The notes under the pieces were generated by a model. It did not search any database and was not told the DNA's origin. It saw nothing but the letters and a program-made list of their open reading frames with translations. This document shows, piece after piece, positions 17,400 to 26,316 of a stretch of 40,292 bases of DNA (position 1 is the first letter of the stretch; each line of letters starts with the position of its first letter). A program made the position numbers and the translations under genes. This stretch comes from an uncultured Terriglobales bacterium (GTDB lineage Bacteria; Acidobacteriota; Terriglobia; Terriglobales; Acidobacteriaceae), in assembly GCA_955652395.1 (NCBI GenBank), contig CATPBJ010000182.1, forward strand, positions 1-40,292. The letters run 5' to 3'.

Positions 17400-19769
17400 T
17401 CTGCACCTCCTGCGTCCCGATGTTGTGGGCGATGTCTTCGCCAGTCACAGTCAGCCTGTACGTTCCAGGCACGGCCTGCTCGGGGATGACCAGTTGTCCT
17501 GCGTTGACGCCTGCGCGTGCATCCCATTTCAGTGCAATCGGCGAGGCGCCTTCAAGTCTTGCGACCAACGTGCGCGTGCTCTGCGAAGCGCGCGCTTTCA
17601 GATTTACGGTCTGGCCGCGATGATAACGTTTGGTGTCGAGTTTAATCTGAATCACGGGCGGCTTGCTGGCGATGACAAAGGTTTTGAATTCACGATACGT
17701 GTGGTCGGCGCGGTCCCGTAGAACCAGGCGGACGGTGTAGGTTCCGTCCTGCATATCGTCGGGCGCCAGAAATCGCGTCTGCCACACATCTTCCCCCGAC
17801 AGATAGCGGAGCTTCTGCACCAAACCAAAAGGAAACAGTGCGGTCACCGACGAAATGGATTCATCCGTCTTGACTCGCAATACGGGATCTCCAGGACGAA
17901 TGACGCGGGGCCGCAACAGCGCGCGAGGCACGGCAAGAAACGACGTGTACGGCGTCACAAACTTGTATTGCCGGGCCAGGCGGATGATTTCATCGATGGT
18001 GGCCTGATCTTCGCCTTCGCGCTGGATCTTCTCCAGCAGAGCATCCACACGGGCTCTGGCCCACAGCCGTGGGAGCTGCGCGTGGTCGAGAGATTCGCGA
18101 GGCAAGTTGGCTTTCGGGGACATCTCGAGTGCTCCGCCGTCGCGCACACCCTGGACTGTAAAAGCTACCTTCTCTTTCGATGCCTGATACCGTCCCACCC
18201 AGGCCGCGACCGAACCCGCGAACGTGGAATCCTGTAGTGGGTAAACCGTGTCCACAGCCGATTCTGGTGTCACGGTCAAGTTCAATTGGCCGATGGGGCT
18301 GCGACCGACCTTGGAGAGGAAGGAATTCAACTTGAACTCAGCAGGCTCGGTAGACAGCACGTGCTCGAGCAAACCATCCTGACGAGCCAGCACAGTGAGC
18401 AGTGGCAGGTTAGCATCGTCGCCGACGCCGAAGATATAGGTGCGCGGACGCTGGCTCTCCGGCAAATGTTTCCGGCTCTCCGCATACCAACTCGCCAGCT
18501 TTCCGTTCTGGACAGGCCCGCGGGTGGCACCCCCGTCGCTCAGTAATATCAGATAGGGGCCGGAGACTCCGGGCGCCGAACACTGCTGCAGTCCGGTCTG
18601 CAGCACTTGTTGTAGATTGGTGCCGCCGCGAAGCTTGCTCGACCTGACGAAATCAAGAGCACGCTGCACGCTGGCGGAGTCAGCAGAAACGGGCGTGGGC
18701 TGGAAAGTCTGCACCTGATTGTTGAACAACAGCAGATTGAAACGGTCGGCAGGCCGCAGCGTGCGCAGCAGACTCTCCAGGGCCTGATAGCTGCGTTCCA
18801 GCTTTTCCCATTGCATGGATAGAGACGTATCGAACAGGATGACCAGAGTTTTCGGAGCCCCTGACACCACGCTTCCACTGGCGATCGGGGCTGTGCTCTT
18901 GCCAAAGCCAAGCAGTGCTTCGGCTTCAAAAAAGCCGGGCTCGTTGGTGCTGCCGATCGGAGCAGTCTCCGTGGGCGCGGGCTGTCCGCTCACCGGGTTT
19001 CTGTAGGTCAGGATGTTCAGTATGTCGGCACCGGCGGCATCCAGGTCGTAGGTCGCGACAAAGTCCTCGGACAGATTTACATCTTCGCCTTCAAAGTGTC
19101 CTCTCACCAGGTGCGGCGTATCTTCGTCGACTTTTAAGGGAAAAGTCTTCGCGGGAGCCTGAAAGTTCGAAGCCACATGCTCGGAATGCAGTTCGAAGTT
19201 GATCCGAAGGTGCCGCGCCACCTGGGACGAGTATGCGTCCGGGCGCAGAGGAATCGCGAAGTAAGATTTCAGATTCTCAACCGGAAGGTATTGGTGATAC
19301 TCGATCTCCAGCCGCTTGGTTCCGTGCGGCTGAATGGGGACGATACGGGCGCTGAACACCGAGCCACGCTTGGCTTCTTCCGAGCCTCGCTCTCCCATCT
19401 GCAATAGTCCTGGATCAATTGCCTGCCGTTTGAGCTGCGTGTAAAGGTCCTCTGCCCGCTTGCGCTCGAGCACGACGGCCGGAATGCGCGTGGGCCCATC
19501 CCATACCGCGAAATCCGAAACCGTGGCCTGGCTGGGCAGCGCGAAAATGTAGTTTCCTTCTTCGATCTTGCCAGTATGGTTGGCGAAAATCTGTCGTACA
19601 AAGACGCGAGCATCACCGTTGTCAATGTGGATGGTAATTTCCATCTCTTCGAGAGAGAGGATCGCCGGGTGGGCTGCGTCCTGTCGCGTGGAATCAGGAT
19701 GCCCGCATCTGCCAGCAGCAGCGCGGGGGCGAAGAGCAACGCGAAAAGCGTGAGCATTGTGTTCTTCAT
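17383..19769 (-). CDS. VIT and von Willebrand A domain protein, exported; apparent frameshift after the signal peptide
   Basis: The ATG at 19769 encodes a Sec signal peptide (MLTLFALLFAPALLLA) and DAGILIPRDRTQP. The body continues in another frame as PAILSLEEMEITIHIDNGDARVFVRQIFANHTG. Adding one base between 19670 and 19671 merges them into about 795 aa. Order: a VIT domain (inter-alpha-trypsin-like, about 30-160), a vWA domain with an intact MIDAS (DTSLS, then a Thr in GGTNLQQ, then Asp in LLSDGG), a linker, and a C-terminal Ig-like segment (HRGQTVNLKARASQ…GTYRLTVTGED). It probably binds a protein partner through a metal ion in the periplasm. The start overlaps the propeller gene's stop by ATGA, which supports 19769 over a start at 19845. 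Confidence 0.8.
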
Positions 19770-21697
19770 GGATGCAGTCTCTGCTCCCGCACGCGAACCA
19801 GCCCATTGTCCGTACCCACATAGAGATAGCCATTGGCGAGGGCAAGCGCGGTCACGTTGGCGGAAGGCAGTCCTTGCTCTACGGCATACCAGCGCTCGGA
19901 TTCGCGCTCATACACAAACAAGCCATTGCCCAGCGTGCCCGCAAACACATGAGTTGCCGTGACCAGCATGGCATTGGGATTGATCTCGAATGGTCCAGTG
20001 GCATTTTCGAAGGAACGGAAGTGACCCCAGCGGTCGAGTCCGAGCACGCCCGCGCCGTAAGTTCCAATCATCCACTCGCTCCCAACTGGCACGACTGCCG
20101 TGATCCAGTTGTGCTTGAGTCCGGGTGTAGCGGTCGTGTAGCTGATTTGCACGTCGCCCTTCTCAAGCTGCGAAAGGCCGCCCAGCGTGCCCGCCATCAA
20201 TTCATCAGCCGAGACGCCGAGCGCGTACACGTGGTTGTTGACGAGCCCCTGGAATGCATACATGCTATGTGCGCCGGTGGCATCGAGAAATGTCAATCCG
20301 GCCGGCGTCGCCAAGGCCAAGCCATTCTGATAAGAAACGACATCGGTCACGTGGTCGGCAATGAGGCCGTCGGCGCGAGTGAGAACCTGCTCCTGGTTAC
20401 CGGCGGAATCGAAGCGAACCAGTCCGTTGGCAGTGGCGACATCGATCGTTCCGTCTTTTGGATTGGGCAGGATTCGGTTCACACAGAACACGTGTTCGCT
20501 TTCTATATGCGTAGCCGGTCCGTGATCGGACTCCAACCGGTCGAGGCCGCGGTCGAAATAGCCTACCCAGAGGCGGCCTTTGCTGTCCGTCGCCAGCGCG
20601 GACACATTGCGGTCGCTCAATACCGCCGCGCCAGGCCGTAAGACTGGCTGCCAACCGAAGCCATGAGCTCCCATGCGATAAAGACCGCTGCGGGTGAGAG
20701 CAAAAACAGTGTCATCCATGGCCAACAACTGATGGACTTCCACCAATTCTGTTGCGTCCGCCAGTGCAGAGTTGGGGCGGCGTCTTCTTCCCTCCAGCGG
20801 CATGGCGATCACGCCCTGATCTTCGGAGCCAACTAAGATTTGTCCGGCGCTTGGCAGCAACGCAGTGGTGAGAACTCCATCAGCCAGCGTGCGGGAAAAA
20901 CGTCCATGTTCGAACACTGCCACGCCGAGCACAGTACCGACGAATGTTGTATCGCCTGAGACTGCGATCGACTGCACCTGTCGGTCGGGCAGGCCCTGCT
21001 CCTCCCCAAAGGAGTCGGTCTCGCCGGCGTGCCAGTGGAGCACACCCTGGTTGAGAGTTCCCACCCACAGGTCCGATTCTGTGCCCGCGAGCGTTGTGAC
21101 ATAGAGATTGCTCAGCGTGGGGTGGAGAACTGTCATTTTCTTTCCGTCATAGAGCAGCACACCACGCTTCCTGGTTCCAACCAAGAGGTGTCCGGTCACT
21201 GCGGCCAAGACTGAGGTGATAGTGCGGGTGCTTGCATCTTGGGGAAAGATCTGTCGGAAGGCGCGACCGTTGAACACCAGCAACCCATCCTGACCAGTGG
21301 CGATGACGAGTTCCGATTCTTGTGAGTCCGCCAACACCGCCGGAGCAATGGCGACCAAAGGAGACGAGGGCAAATCTCGTCCGACGGCGTAGTGCTTGAG
21401 CAATGTCCCGCTGGCGTTATATTGCGAAAGGCCGGCTGGGCCCGCGATGTACAGGTCGCCCAGGAACCGGGCGGCCTGGAAGAATACCGCCGGCGTGCTG
21501 ATCCCTTCGAAGTCTTGTTCCTGTGGCTCGGGCAACGGCCGGGCGATAAAGCGTATCTCCCCCTCCGACCGAACTGCTTCGGTGGCTGTGTGCAACGCTC
21601 TGGACGTTCTCCGGCCCACAATACCGGCGAACAAAATAAAGAGGCATAACCCCACTGCCGCAATCGCTCGCCAGATCCTTCTGAAGCTCCAGCTCAT
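19766..21697 (-). CDS. membrane-anchored beta-propeller protein (two-component-regulator-propeller type repeats)
   Basis: A 643-aa protein with a short basic N-terminus and one hydrophobic helix (about 9-27), then a long extracytoplasmic region of repeated blades. Repeat units such as LLVGTRKRGVLLYDG, LWVGTLNQGVLHWHAG, LWVGYFDRGLDRLES, MIGTYGAGVLGLDRWG and LYVGTDNGLVRV match the Reg_prop/YVTN-like pattern of the sensor half of hybrid two-component systems. No kinase or receiver domain is attached, so it is a free-standing propeller, perhaps a scaffold or ligand sensor. It is the first gene of the envelope operon. GGGAG lies just upstream of the ATG at 21697. Confidence 0.82.
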   Translation of the reverse strand: MSWSFRRIWRAIAAVGLCLFILFAGIVGRRTSRALHTATEAVRSEGEIRFIARPLPEPQEQDFEGISTPAVFFQAARFLGDLYIAGPAGLSQYNASGTLLKHYAVGRDLPSSPLVAIAPAVLADSQESELVIATGQDGLLVFNGRAFRQIFPQDASTRTITSVLAAVTGHLLVGTRKRGVLLYDGKKMTVLHPTLSNLYVTTLAGTESDLWVGTLNQGVLHWHAGETDSFGEEQGLPDRQVQSIAVSGDTTFVGTVLGVAVFEHGRFSRTLADGVLTTALLPSAGQILVGSEDQGVIAMPLEGRRRRPNSALADATELVEVHQLLAMDDTVFALTRSGLYRMGAHGFGWQPVLRPGAAVLSDRNVSALATDSKGRLWVGYFDRGLDRLESDHGPATHIESEHVFCVNRILPNPKDGTIDVATANGLVRFDSAGNQEQVLTRADGLIADHVTDVVSYQNGLALATPAGLTFLDATGAHSMYAFQGLVNNHVYALGVSADELMAGTLGGLSQLEKGDVQISYTTATPGLKHNWITAVVPVGSEWMIGTYGAGVLGLDRWGHFRSFENATGPFEINPNAMLVTATHVFAGTLGNGLFVYERESERWYAVEQGLPSANVTALALANGYLYVGTDNGLVRVREQRLHP

Positions 21698-21804
21698 AAG
21701 CTCCCAACTGCCAGAAAGTTGAAATATGAATCCGAGGGAACAACAGCGTAGCCAAGTTGCAGCGAAGCGGCCAAACTCATCCTAATTGATAAAACTAGAC
21801 TTAC

Positions 21805-21834
21805 TAGAACAGGGAGGATCGAACGTGTGTCAAG
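21805..21834 (-). promoter_or_regulatory. candidate sigma70-type promoter of the envelope operon
   Basis: On the minus strand a perfect TTGACA (21834-21829) is followed, after an 18-19 nt spacer, by TTCTAG or TCTAGT as the best -10 candidates. It lies about 110 nt upstream of the propeller gene start. The weak -10 and long spacer make this tentative. Confidence 0.35.
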
Positions 21835-21885
21835 GCGTGCACACCGTGTAAAGCAAGACGCTAGACCGCGGACGCTGAAAGGCGG

Positions 21886-22542
21886 CTACTTCGACATCCT
21901 GTCATGGGGCTTGGTCAGCAACCCTTTCTCGCGCAGCCAGTTCGCCAGCAAGACTGGCCATTCGGCTAGGGTCGGATTGCCCAGATCAAGACCGACTCCG
22001 TGCGGACCCTTCTCGAACACATGTAACTCCGCCGGCACACCGGCTTTGTGCAGCGCCAGGTAAAAGTTCACGCTGTTTTCCGCGGGCACCACATTGTCTT
22101 CGCTCGTGGTGAACAAGAATGTGGGCGGAGTCTGGACGGTAACGTGATGTTCGTTGGAGAGTTCCTGAACCAGCTTCGGATCCGGATTGTCGCCAAGCAG
22201 GTTCTTGGCCGACCCGCCATGGGCATAAGGTGCTTCGAAAGTTATAACCGGGTAACCCAGGATGACAAAATCGGGCCGGCTGCTGGCACGATCGACCGCG
22301 TCCGCCGCTCCGGAATTCCCGCTATCGAAGTGGGTTGCGGCGGTCGAGGCAAGATGCCCACCCGCCGAGAAGCCCATCATTCCGATTCGATCCGGCGAGA
22401 CTTCGAATTCTATGGCCCGGCTACGCACCAGCCGGATCGCCCTTTGCGCATCTCCCAGCTCGATTGGGTGGTGATAGCGCGGTCCCAGGCGGTACTTGAG
22501 GACAAAGGCGGTCACGCCCATGGCGTTGAACCAGTTCGCCAC
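21886..22542 (-). CDS. alpha/beta hydrolase (acetyl-esterase/BD-FAE-like), main part
   Basis: This 218-aa frame carries most of an alpha/beta hydrolase. It has the nucleophile elbow GFSAGGHLAS, an acidic residue in TTSEDNVVP and a histidine in EKGPHGVGL, the usual triad order of acetylxylan-esterase-like exported esterases. The first visible ATG (MANWFNAMGV) is internal: the frame is open upstream and encodes the oxyanion loop TSVIVTPGGSYGFLAANHEGRQV. Joined to the N-terminal piece at 22512-22805 by one extra base in the G run at 22610-22614, it gives a 306-aa secreted enzyme. It lies 30 nt after the ribokinase gene and is probably co-transcribed. The substrate may be an acetylated sugar or polysaccharide fragment. 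Confidence 0.75.
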   Translation of the reverse strand: MANWFNAMGVTAFVLKYRLGPRYHHPIELGDAQRAIRLVRSRAIEFEVSPDRIGMMGFSAGGHLASTAATHFDSGNSGAADAVDRASSRPDFVILGYPVITFEAPYAHGGSAKNLLGDNPDPKLVQELSNEHHVTVQTPPTFLFTTSEDNVVPAENSVNFYLALHKAGVPAELHVFEKGPHGVGLDLGNPTLAEWPVLLANWLREKGLLTKPHDRMSK

Positions 22543-22805
22543 TTGCCGGCCTTCGTGGTTGGCAGCAAGAAATCCATAACTGCCACCCGGCGTGACGATA
22601 ACCGACGTAGGGGGTTAGGTCCCCAAGGTTGATACACCGTGAGGGTGGGCTTGTCGTCGTCGCCTTGCCCCAGCGCTCCCGGAGCGCCGTTTTCCCAAAG
22701 GGGAATCGTCTGCGGCTCCGCGGTTAGATCGTGGCGCACCTGGCCAAAAACCATGGCTGTGGAAACAAAGCAAAAAGCGACAATCGCGCTGCAATGTTTT
22801 GTCAT
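22512..22805 (-). CDS. N-terminal piece of the frameshifted alpha/beta hydrolase
   Basis: The ATG at 22805 encodes a signal peptide (CSAIVAFCFVSTAMVFGQ) and the typical leader of esterases in this group (TIPLWENGAPGALGQGDDDKPTLTVYQPWGPNP). After that the frame turns to nonsense (LRRLSSRRVAV…), while the correct continuation is one frame over. The break coincides with five G on the plus strand (22610-22614); a sixth would restore …WGPNPPTSVIVTPGGSYG…. This is the real start of the hydrolase gene, not a separate protein. Confidence 0.7.
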   Translation of the reverse strand: MTKHCSAIVAFCFVSTAMVFGQVRHDLTAEPQTIPLWENGAPGALGQGDDDKPTLTVYQPWGPNPLRRLSSRRVAVMDFLLPTTKAGKWRTGSTPWA

Positions 22806-22835
22806 GTCGAACTCTTTGGCGACGTTAGTGGCGAC

Positions 22836-23771
22836 CTAGGATTGGCTGCGCGCCGCCCACTCCGCATCAAAACGTGCCCGATCGTAGAATGATTTCTGGG
22901 TCCCGATGCCGGTGGTTGAGAGTCCGGCGTACAGGTTGGCGCGTCGCACTGCCTCGCGTTCGGGAAGCCCTTCTCCCAGGAACACGGCAAAGCTGCCGAT
23001 GAAGGCGTCACCCGCTCCGGTGCTGTCGATACTCCTCACGGGAAATGCCGGCAGGTGCTCCATGCCATCTTTTCCCGCTAGCAGCGAGCCATTGGCGCCG
23101 AGCGTAATAATGACCCGCCGGATCCCATAGCCCAGCAGTTTCTCGGCGCACTTTTTCGCGTCTTCAACATTCTTTACCGGCATTCCTATAACCGTCTCGG
23201 CTTCACTTTCGTTAGGGACGAAGTAATCCAGGTCTGACACCGCGTTGAAATCGATCGGCTGTGCGGGGGCGGGATTGAGCATGCAGCGAATTCTGTGCTT
23301 TCGCGCGAAGGCGACTGTGTAATAGACCGTTTCCAGAGGGATCTCGAACTGGAGGACGATGCAATCGACAGCCTTCAGCAAGTCAGCAGCGGCGTCCACG
23401 TCGGCCGGCTTCAACTCGTCGTTCGCACCCTTCACAACTAAAATCCGGTTCTGTCCGCTAGGCTCGACAAAGATCGGCGCCACGCCACTGGACACGCCCT
23501 CCACCTGCTTCACATGGGTCGCGTCGATGCCGATTTTTTTGAAATTATCGATCGTAGCCGGGCCAAACAGATCGCCGCCAACCCGGGCCACCATGAATAC
23601 GGCGGCTCCGCACAGTTTGGCGGCAGTCGCCTGATTCGCGCCCTTGCCTCCGAATCCGAGGTTGAACTTCTGACCTAAGATGGTTTCGCCGGGCTTGGGA
23701 AAGCGGTCGGTAAAAGTGGTCAGGTCGATATTGGCGCTGCCCACCACCGCAATGCGAGGAATTTTCGCCAT
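22836..23771 (-). CDS. rbsK: ribokinase (PfkB family sugar kinase)
   Basis: A 311-aa cytosolic kinase with both PfkB signatures. The N-terminal motif is VGSANIDLTTFTDRFPKPGETILGQKFNLGFGGKGANQATAAKLCG, matching ribokinase closely. The C-terminal motif is DSTGAGDAFIGSFAVFLGEG, whose Asp in GAGD is the catalytic base. NPAPAQ and NESEAE are also typical of ribokinase. It phosphorylates ribose (or deoxyribose) at O-5 with ATP. Its neighbours (nucleoside hydrolase, DeoC, aldehyde dehydrogenase) fit catabolism of pentoses released from nucleosides. A strong promoter match lies about 65 nt upstream. The exported esterase gene follows after 30 nt. Confidence 0.9.
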   Translation of the reverse strand: MAKIPRIAVVGSANIDLTTFTDRFPKPGETILGQKFNLGFGGKGANQATAAKLCGAAVFMVARVGGDLFGPATIDNFKKIGIDATHVKQVEGVSSGVAPIFVEPSGQNRILVVKGANDELKPADVDAAADLLKAVDCIVLQFEIPLETVYYTVAFARKHRIRCMLNPAPAQPIDFNAVSDLDYFVPNESEAETVIGMPVKNVEDAKKCAEKLLGYGIRRVIITLGANGSLLAGKDGMEHLPAFPVRSIDSTGAGDAFIGSFAVFLGEGLPEREAVRRANLYAGLSTTGIGTQKSFYDRARFDAEWAARSQS

Positions 23772-23833
23772 GGTCTAGGAAACCTGCAGGTAGATTTGAT
23801 TCCCACTGTGAAACGAAAAGGTGAAGAAGGGCG

Positions 23834-23862
23834 AGTCTATTCAGTGGCTAGGGTTGTGTCAA
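23834..23862 (-). promoter_or_regulatory. rbsK: sigma70-type promoter for the ribokinase unit
   Basis: Read on the minus strand, a perfect TTGACA (23862-23857) is separated by exactly 17 nt from TAGACT (23839-23834), which matches the -10 consensus at 4 of 6 positions. Transcription would start near 23827, leaving a leader of about 55 nt before the ribokinase ATG. A 10-nt tandem repeat ends 8 nt upstream of the -35 box. Confidence 0.6.
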
Positions 23863-23870
23863 CGCTTGGC

Positions 23871-23890
23871 CGGACGGTGCCGGACGGTGC
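23871..23890. repeat. 10-nt tandem repeat upstream of the ribokinase promoter
   Basis: Two perfect copies of CGGACGGTGC, followed by a partial third copy (GGACGG). The repeat spaces identical bases one helical turn apart and ends 8 nt from the -35 box of the minus-strand promoter, a position suited to an activator site. Confidence 0.6.
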
Positions 23891-23902
23891 GGACGGCGCG
23901 GC

Positions 23903-26284
23903 TCACTCACCATACGGAACCCAAATATTCTTGACCTGGACCGCGTGCTGCAGGAACCAGCGGCCTTCGCCCTGCGTCACGTCAAACCAGTCAATAGCGC
24001 GGCCTTCGTTGGTAAACACCTGCTTAAGATTCCCAATCGAGTAAGTCTTGGCGGCCGCAGCGCTCGTTCCATCCCCAAAACACCATATTGCGTCTACGTC
24101 GTCGTGCTCGGCGAGAGTCTTCAACAATTGAGACGTGTAGCCGGTGACAATGTTCACCGCTCCGCCCGGCAAATCGCTGGTATCGAAAAGCTGGTACAGA
24201 TCGGCCGTAATCAGAGGATACATCTCGGAGGGAACCACGACGGCCGCATTCCCGGCAGCGAGCACCGGCATGACCAGCGACAAAAATCCGAGCAGCGGCG
24301 CCTGATTCGGACAAACGATGCCCACCGTGCCGAGCGGCTCATTCATGGCCAGCGCAATATTGCGGAATGGAGGATTGTGAACCGCCCCGTCAAATTTGTC
24401 CGCCCATGCCGCGTAAGAAAAGATACGCTCGATGCCGAGGCTCACTTCGGACGCTGCTTGAGTCTCCCCCACCACAGCCGCTAGGCGGCGTGCGATCTCT
24501 TCGCTCCGCTGCGAAAGATTCTCCGCCACGTAATAAAGAACCTGCGCCCGGCTGTGCGCCGTCGTCTTGGCCCAGCCGGATGCCTTGTGCGCCGCCTCGA
24601 CTGCGTTGCGAATATCTTTTCGATTGCCCAGCGGGGCCTCGCCCAGAAGCCTGCCATCCGAGGCGCGGATTTCCATGCTGTAGCCTGAGTCGGGCCGAGC
24701 CTGTTTGCCGCCGATGTAGAGCTTTACCGTTCGGTCAATGGCCGGCCTGGCGAGATTATCGTCGGTTGATTTCTGATCGGCTGGTAACTTGGCTGCGGGC
24801 AGCGCCGGAGCACTCCTGAACCAGGCCGGCTCGAGATACTCAAGCAGGCCTTCCCTGCCGCCTTCGCGACCGTAGCCACTCTCGCGGTATCCACCGAATC
24901 CGCAGGATGCGTCGAACAAATTCGTGCAGTTGACCCAAACCACTCCGGCTTTGAGTTGAGAAGCCACGTGCAGCGCGACATTGATACTTTCGCTCCAGAC
25001 GCACGCGGCCAAGCCATAAAGAGTGTTATTCGCCAGTTCGACAGCTTCGCTGGGCGTGCGGAACGTCATGGTAGCCAGCACGGGGCCGAAAATTTCCCGC
25101 TGCGCTACGATCGACGTGGGATGGACATTGCTGAGGAGAGTCGGTGGATAGTACAGTCCGCGAGACGGCAACTCGATTTGCGGCTGCCAGCAAGTTGCGC
25201 CCTCGGCGACTCCCTGCTCCACGAGTCGTTTGATCCGGTCCAACTGCACCCGCGCCACGATGGCGCCGATGTCGATGGACTTGTCGAGCGGAGCACCGGC
25301 ACGCAGGGTGCTCATGCGTTCTCGAACTTTGGCGATGAGTGCTTCTGCAATGCTTTCCTGCATCAGTAGGCGCGAGCCGGCGCAGCAGACTTGTCCCTGA
25401 TTGAACCAGATGCCGTCGACCAGACCTTCAACCGCGCTGTCCAGGTCGGCGTCTTCGAAAATGATGAAAGGCGATTTGCCTCCCAGTTCGAGCGAGAGCC
25501 GCTTGTGGCTGGATGCGGTTGCGCTGCGGATGGCGCGTCCCACTTCGGTCGAACCGGTGAACGCGATCTTGGCCACGTCGGGATGCTTCACCAGCGCTTC
25601 GCCCGTCGAGCCATCGCCGGTAACAATGTTGACGACGCCCCGCGGCAGTCCAATTTCCGAACAGATCTCAGCGAAGGCAAGCGCGGTAAGCGGCGTGAAC
25701 TCCGCGGGCTTGAGCACCACCGTGTTGCCCGTGGCCAGCGCCGGCGCAATCTTCCAAGCCAGCATGAGCAAGGGGAAATTCCAGGGAATGATCTGCCCGA
25801 CGACGCCACACGCCGTGTATCCGGGAAATTCCTGTTGCAGCAGCTGCGCCCAGCCGGCATGGTGATAGAAGTGACGGGCGACCAGGGGAATATCGATGTC
25901 CCGGCTCTCGCGAATCGGCTTGCCGTTATCCATCGTCTCGAGCACGGCCAGGCGGCGGGAGTGCTTCTGCACGGTTCGCGCCAGTGCGTAAAGATAGCGA
26001 GCTCGCGCGTGCGGAGTCAGGGCCTGCCATTTTGGTAAGGCGGCGCTCGCAGCTCGAACTGCTCCGTCGATATCGGACGCCGACCCCTGGGCGACCGTGG
26101 CGAGCTTCTCGCCGGTGGACGGATCTGCGGTTTCAAAGTATCCGTCTTCGGTCGGCGGCCGCCATGTGTTGTCAATAAAATGTCCGAAGCGGCGGCCGTG
26201 AAGATCCAGCCACGCCAGGGCCTCTTTAGGGTCCTCGGGCGCCGGACCATATTCCATGGCGACGAACTTCTCAGCGATGCTCAT
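23903..26284 (-). CDS. tandem aldehyde dehydrogenase (active first domain, incomplete second domain)
   Basis: A 793-aa protein. Residues about 35-490 form a complete NAD(P)-dependent aldehyde dehydrogenase: IPWNF (166-170) and TGSTEVG for cofactor binding, catalytic Glu266 in LELGGK and nucleophile Cys300 in GQVCCAG. From about 508 a second ALDH-like domain starts (KLYIGGKQARPDSGYSMEIRASDG). It covers only the cofactor-binding half, with VCPNQAP in place of IPWNF, and stops before any catalytic Cys. The enzyme probably oxidises acetaldehyde or another aldehyde made by the DeoC aldolase encoded 32 nt upstream. The second half may serve in dimerisation. Length suggests a stable lineage-specific architecture, not a recent fusion. 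Confidence 0.87.
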   Translation of the reverse strand: MSIAEKFVAMEYGPAPEDPKEALAWLDLHGRRFGHFIDNTWRPPTEDGYFETADPSTGEKLATVAQGSASDIDGAVRAASAALPKWQALTPHARARYLYALARTVQKHSRRLAVLETMDNGKPIRESRDIDIPLVARHFYHHAGWAQLLQQEFPGYTACGVVGQIIPWNFPLLMLAWKIAPALATGNTVVLKPAEFTPLTALAFAEICSEIGLPRGVVNIVTGDGSTGEALVKHPDVAKIAFTGSTEVGRAIRSATASSHKRLSLELGGKSPFIIFEDADLDSAVEGLVDGIWFNQGQVCCAGSRLLMQESIAEALIAKVRERMSTLRAGAPLDKSIDIGAIVARVQLDRIKRLVEQGVAEGATCWQPQIELPSRGLYYPPTLLSNVHPTSIVAQREIFGPVLATMTFRTPSEAVELANNTLYGLAACVWSESINVALHVASQLKAGVVWVNCTNLFDASCGFGGYRESGYGREGGREGLLEYLEPAWFRSAPALPAAKLPADQKSTDDNLARPAIDRTVKLYIGGKQARPDSGYSMEIRASDGRLLGEAPLGNRKDIRNAVEAAHKASGWAKTTAHSRAQVLYYVAENLSQRSEEIARRLAAVVGETQAASEVSLGIERIFSYAAWADKFDGAVHNPPFRNIALAMNEPLGTVGIVCPNQAPLLGFLSLVMPVLAAGNAAVVVPSEMYPLITADLYQLFDTSDLPGGAVNIVTGYTSQLLKTLAEHDDVDAIWCFGDGTSAAAAKTYSIGNLKQVFTNEGRAIDWFDVTQGEGRWFLQHAVQVKNIWVPYGE

Positions 26285-26316
26285 AGGAGTGTGCCCACGT
26301 CGAGATCCGTCTCTCG

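Noticed and set aside
19770-19845. Upstream ATG for the vWA gene that keeps a single open frame
   Set aside because: It lies inside the propeller gene and gives no signal peptide; the frame at 19769 encodes a clear signal peptide and the family's DAGILIPRD start.
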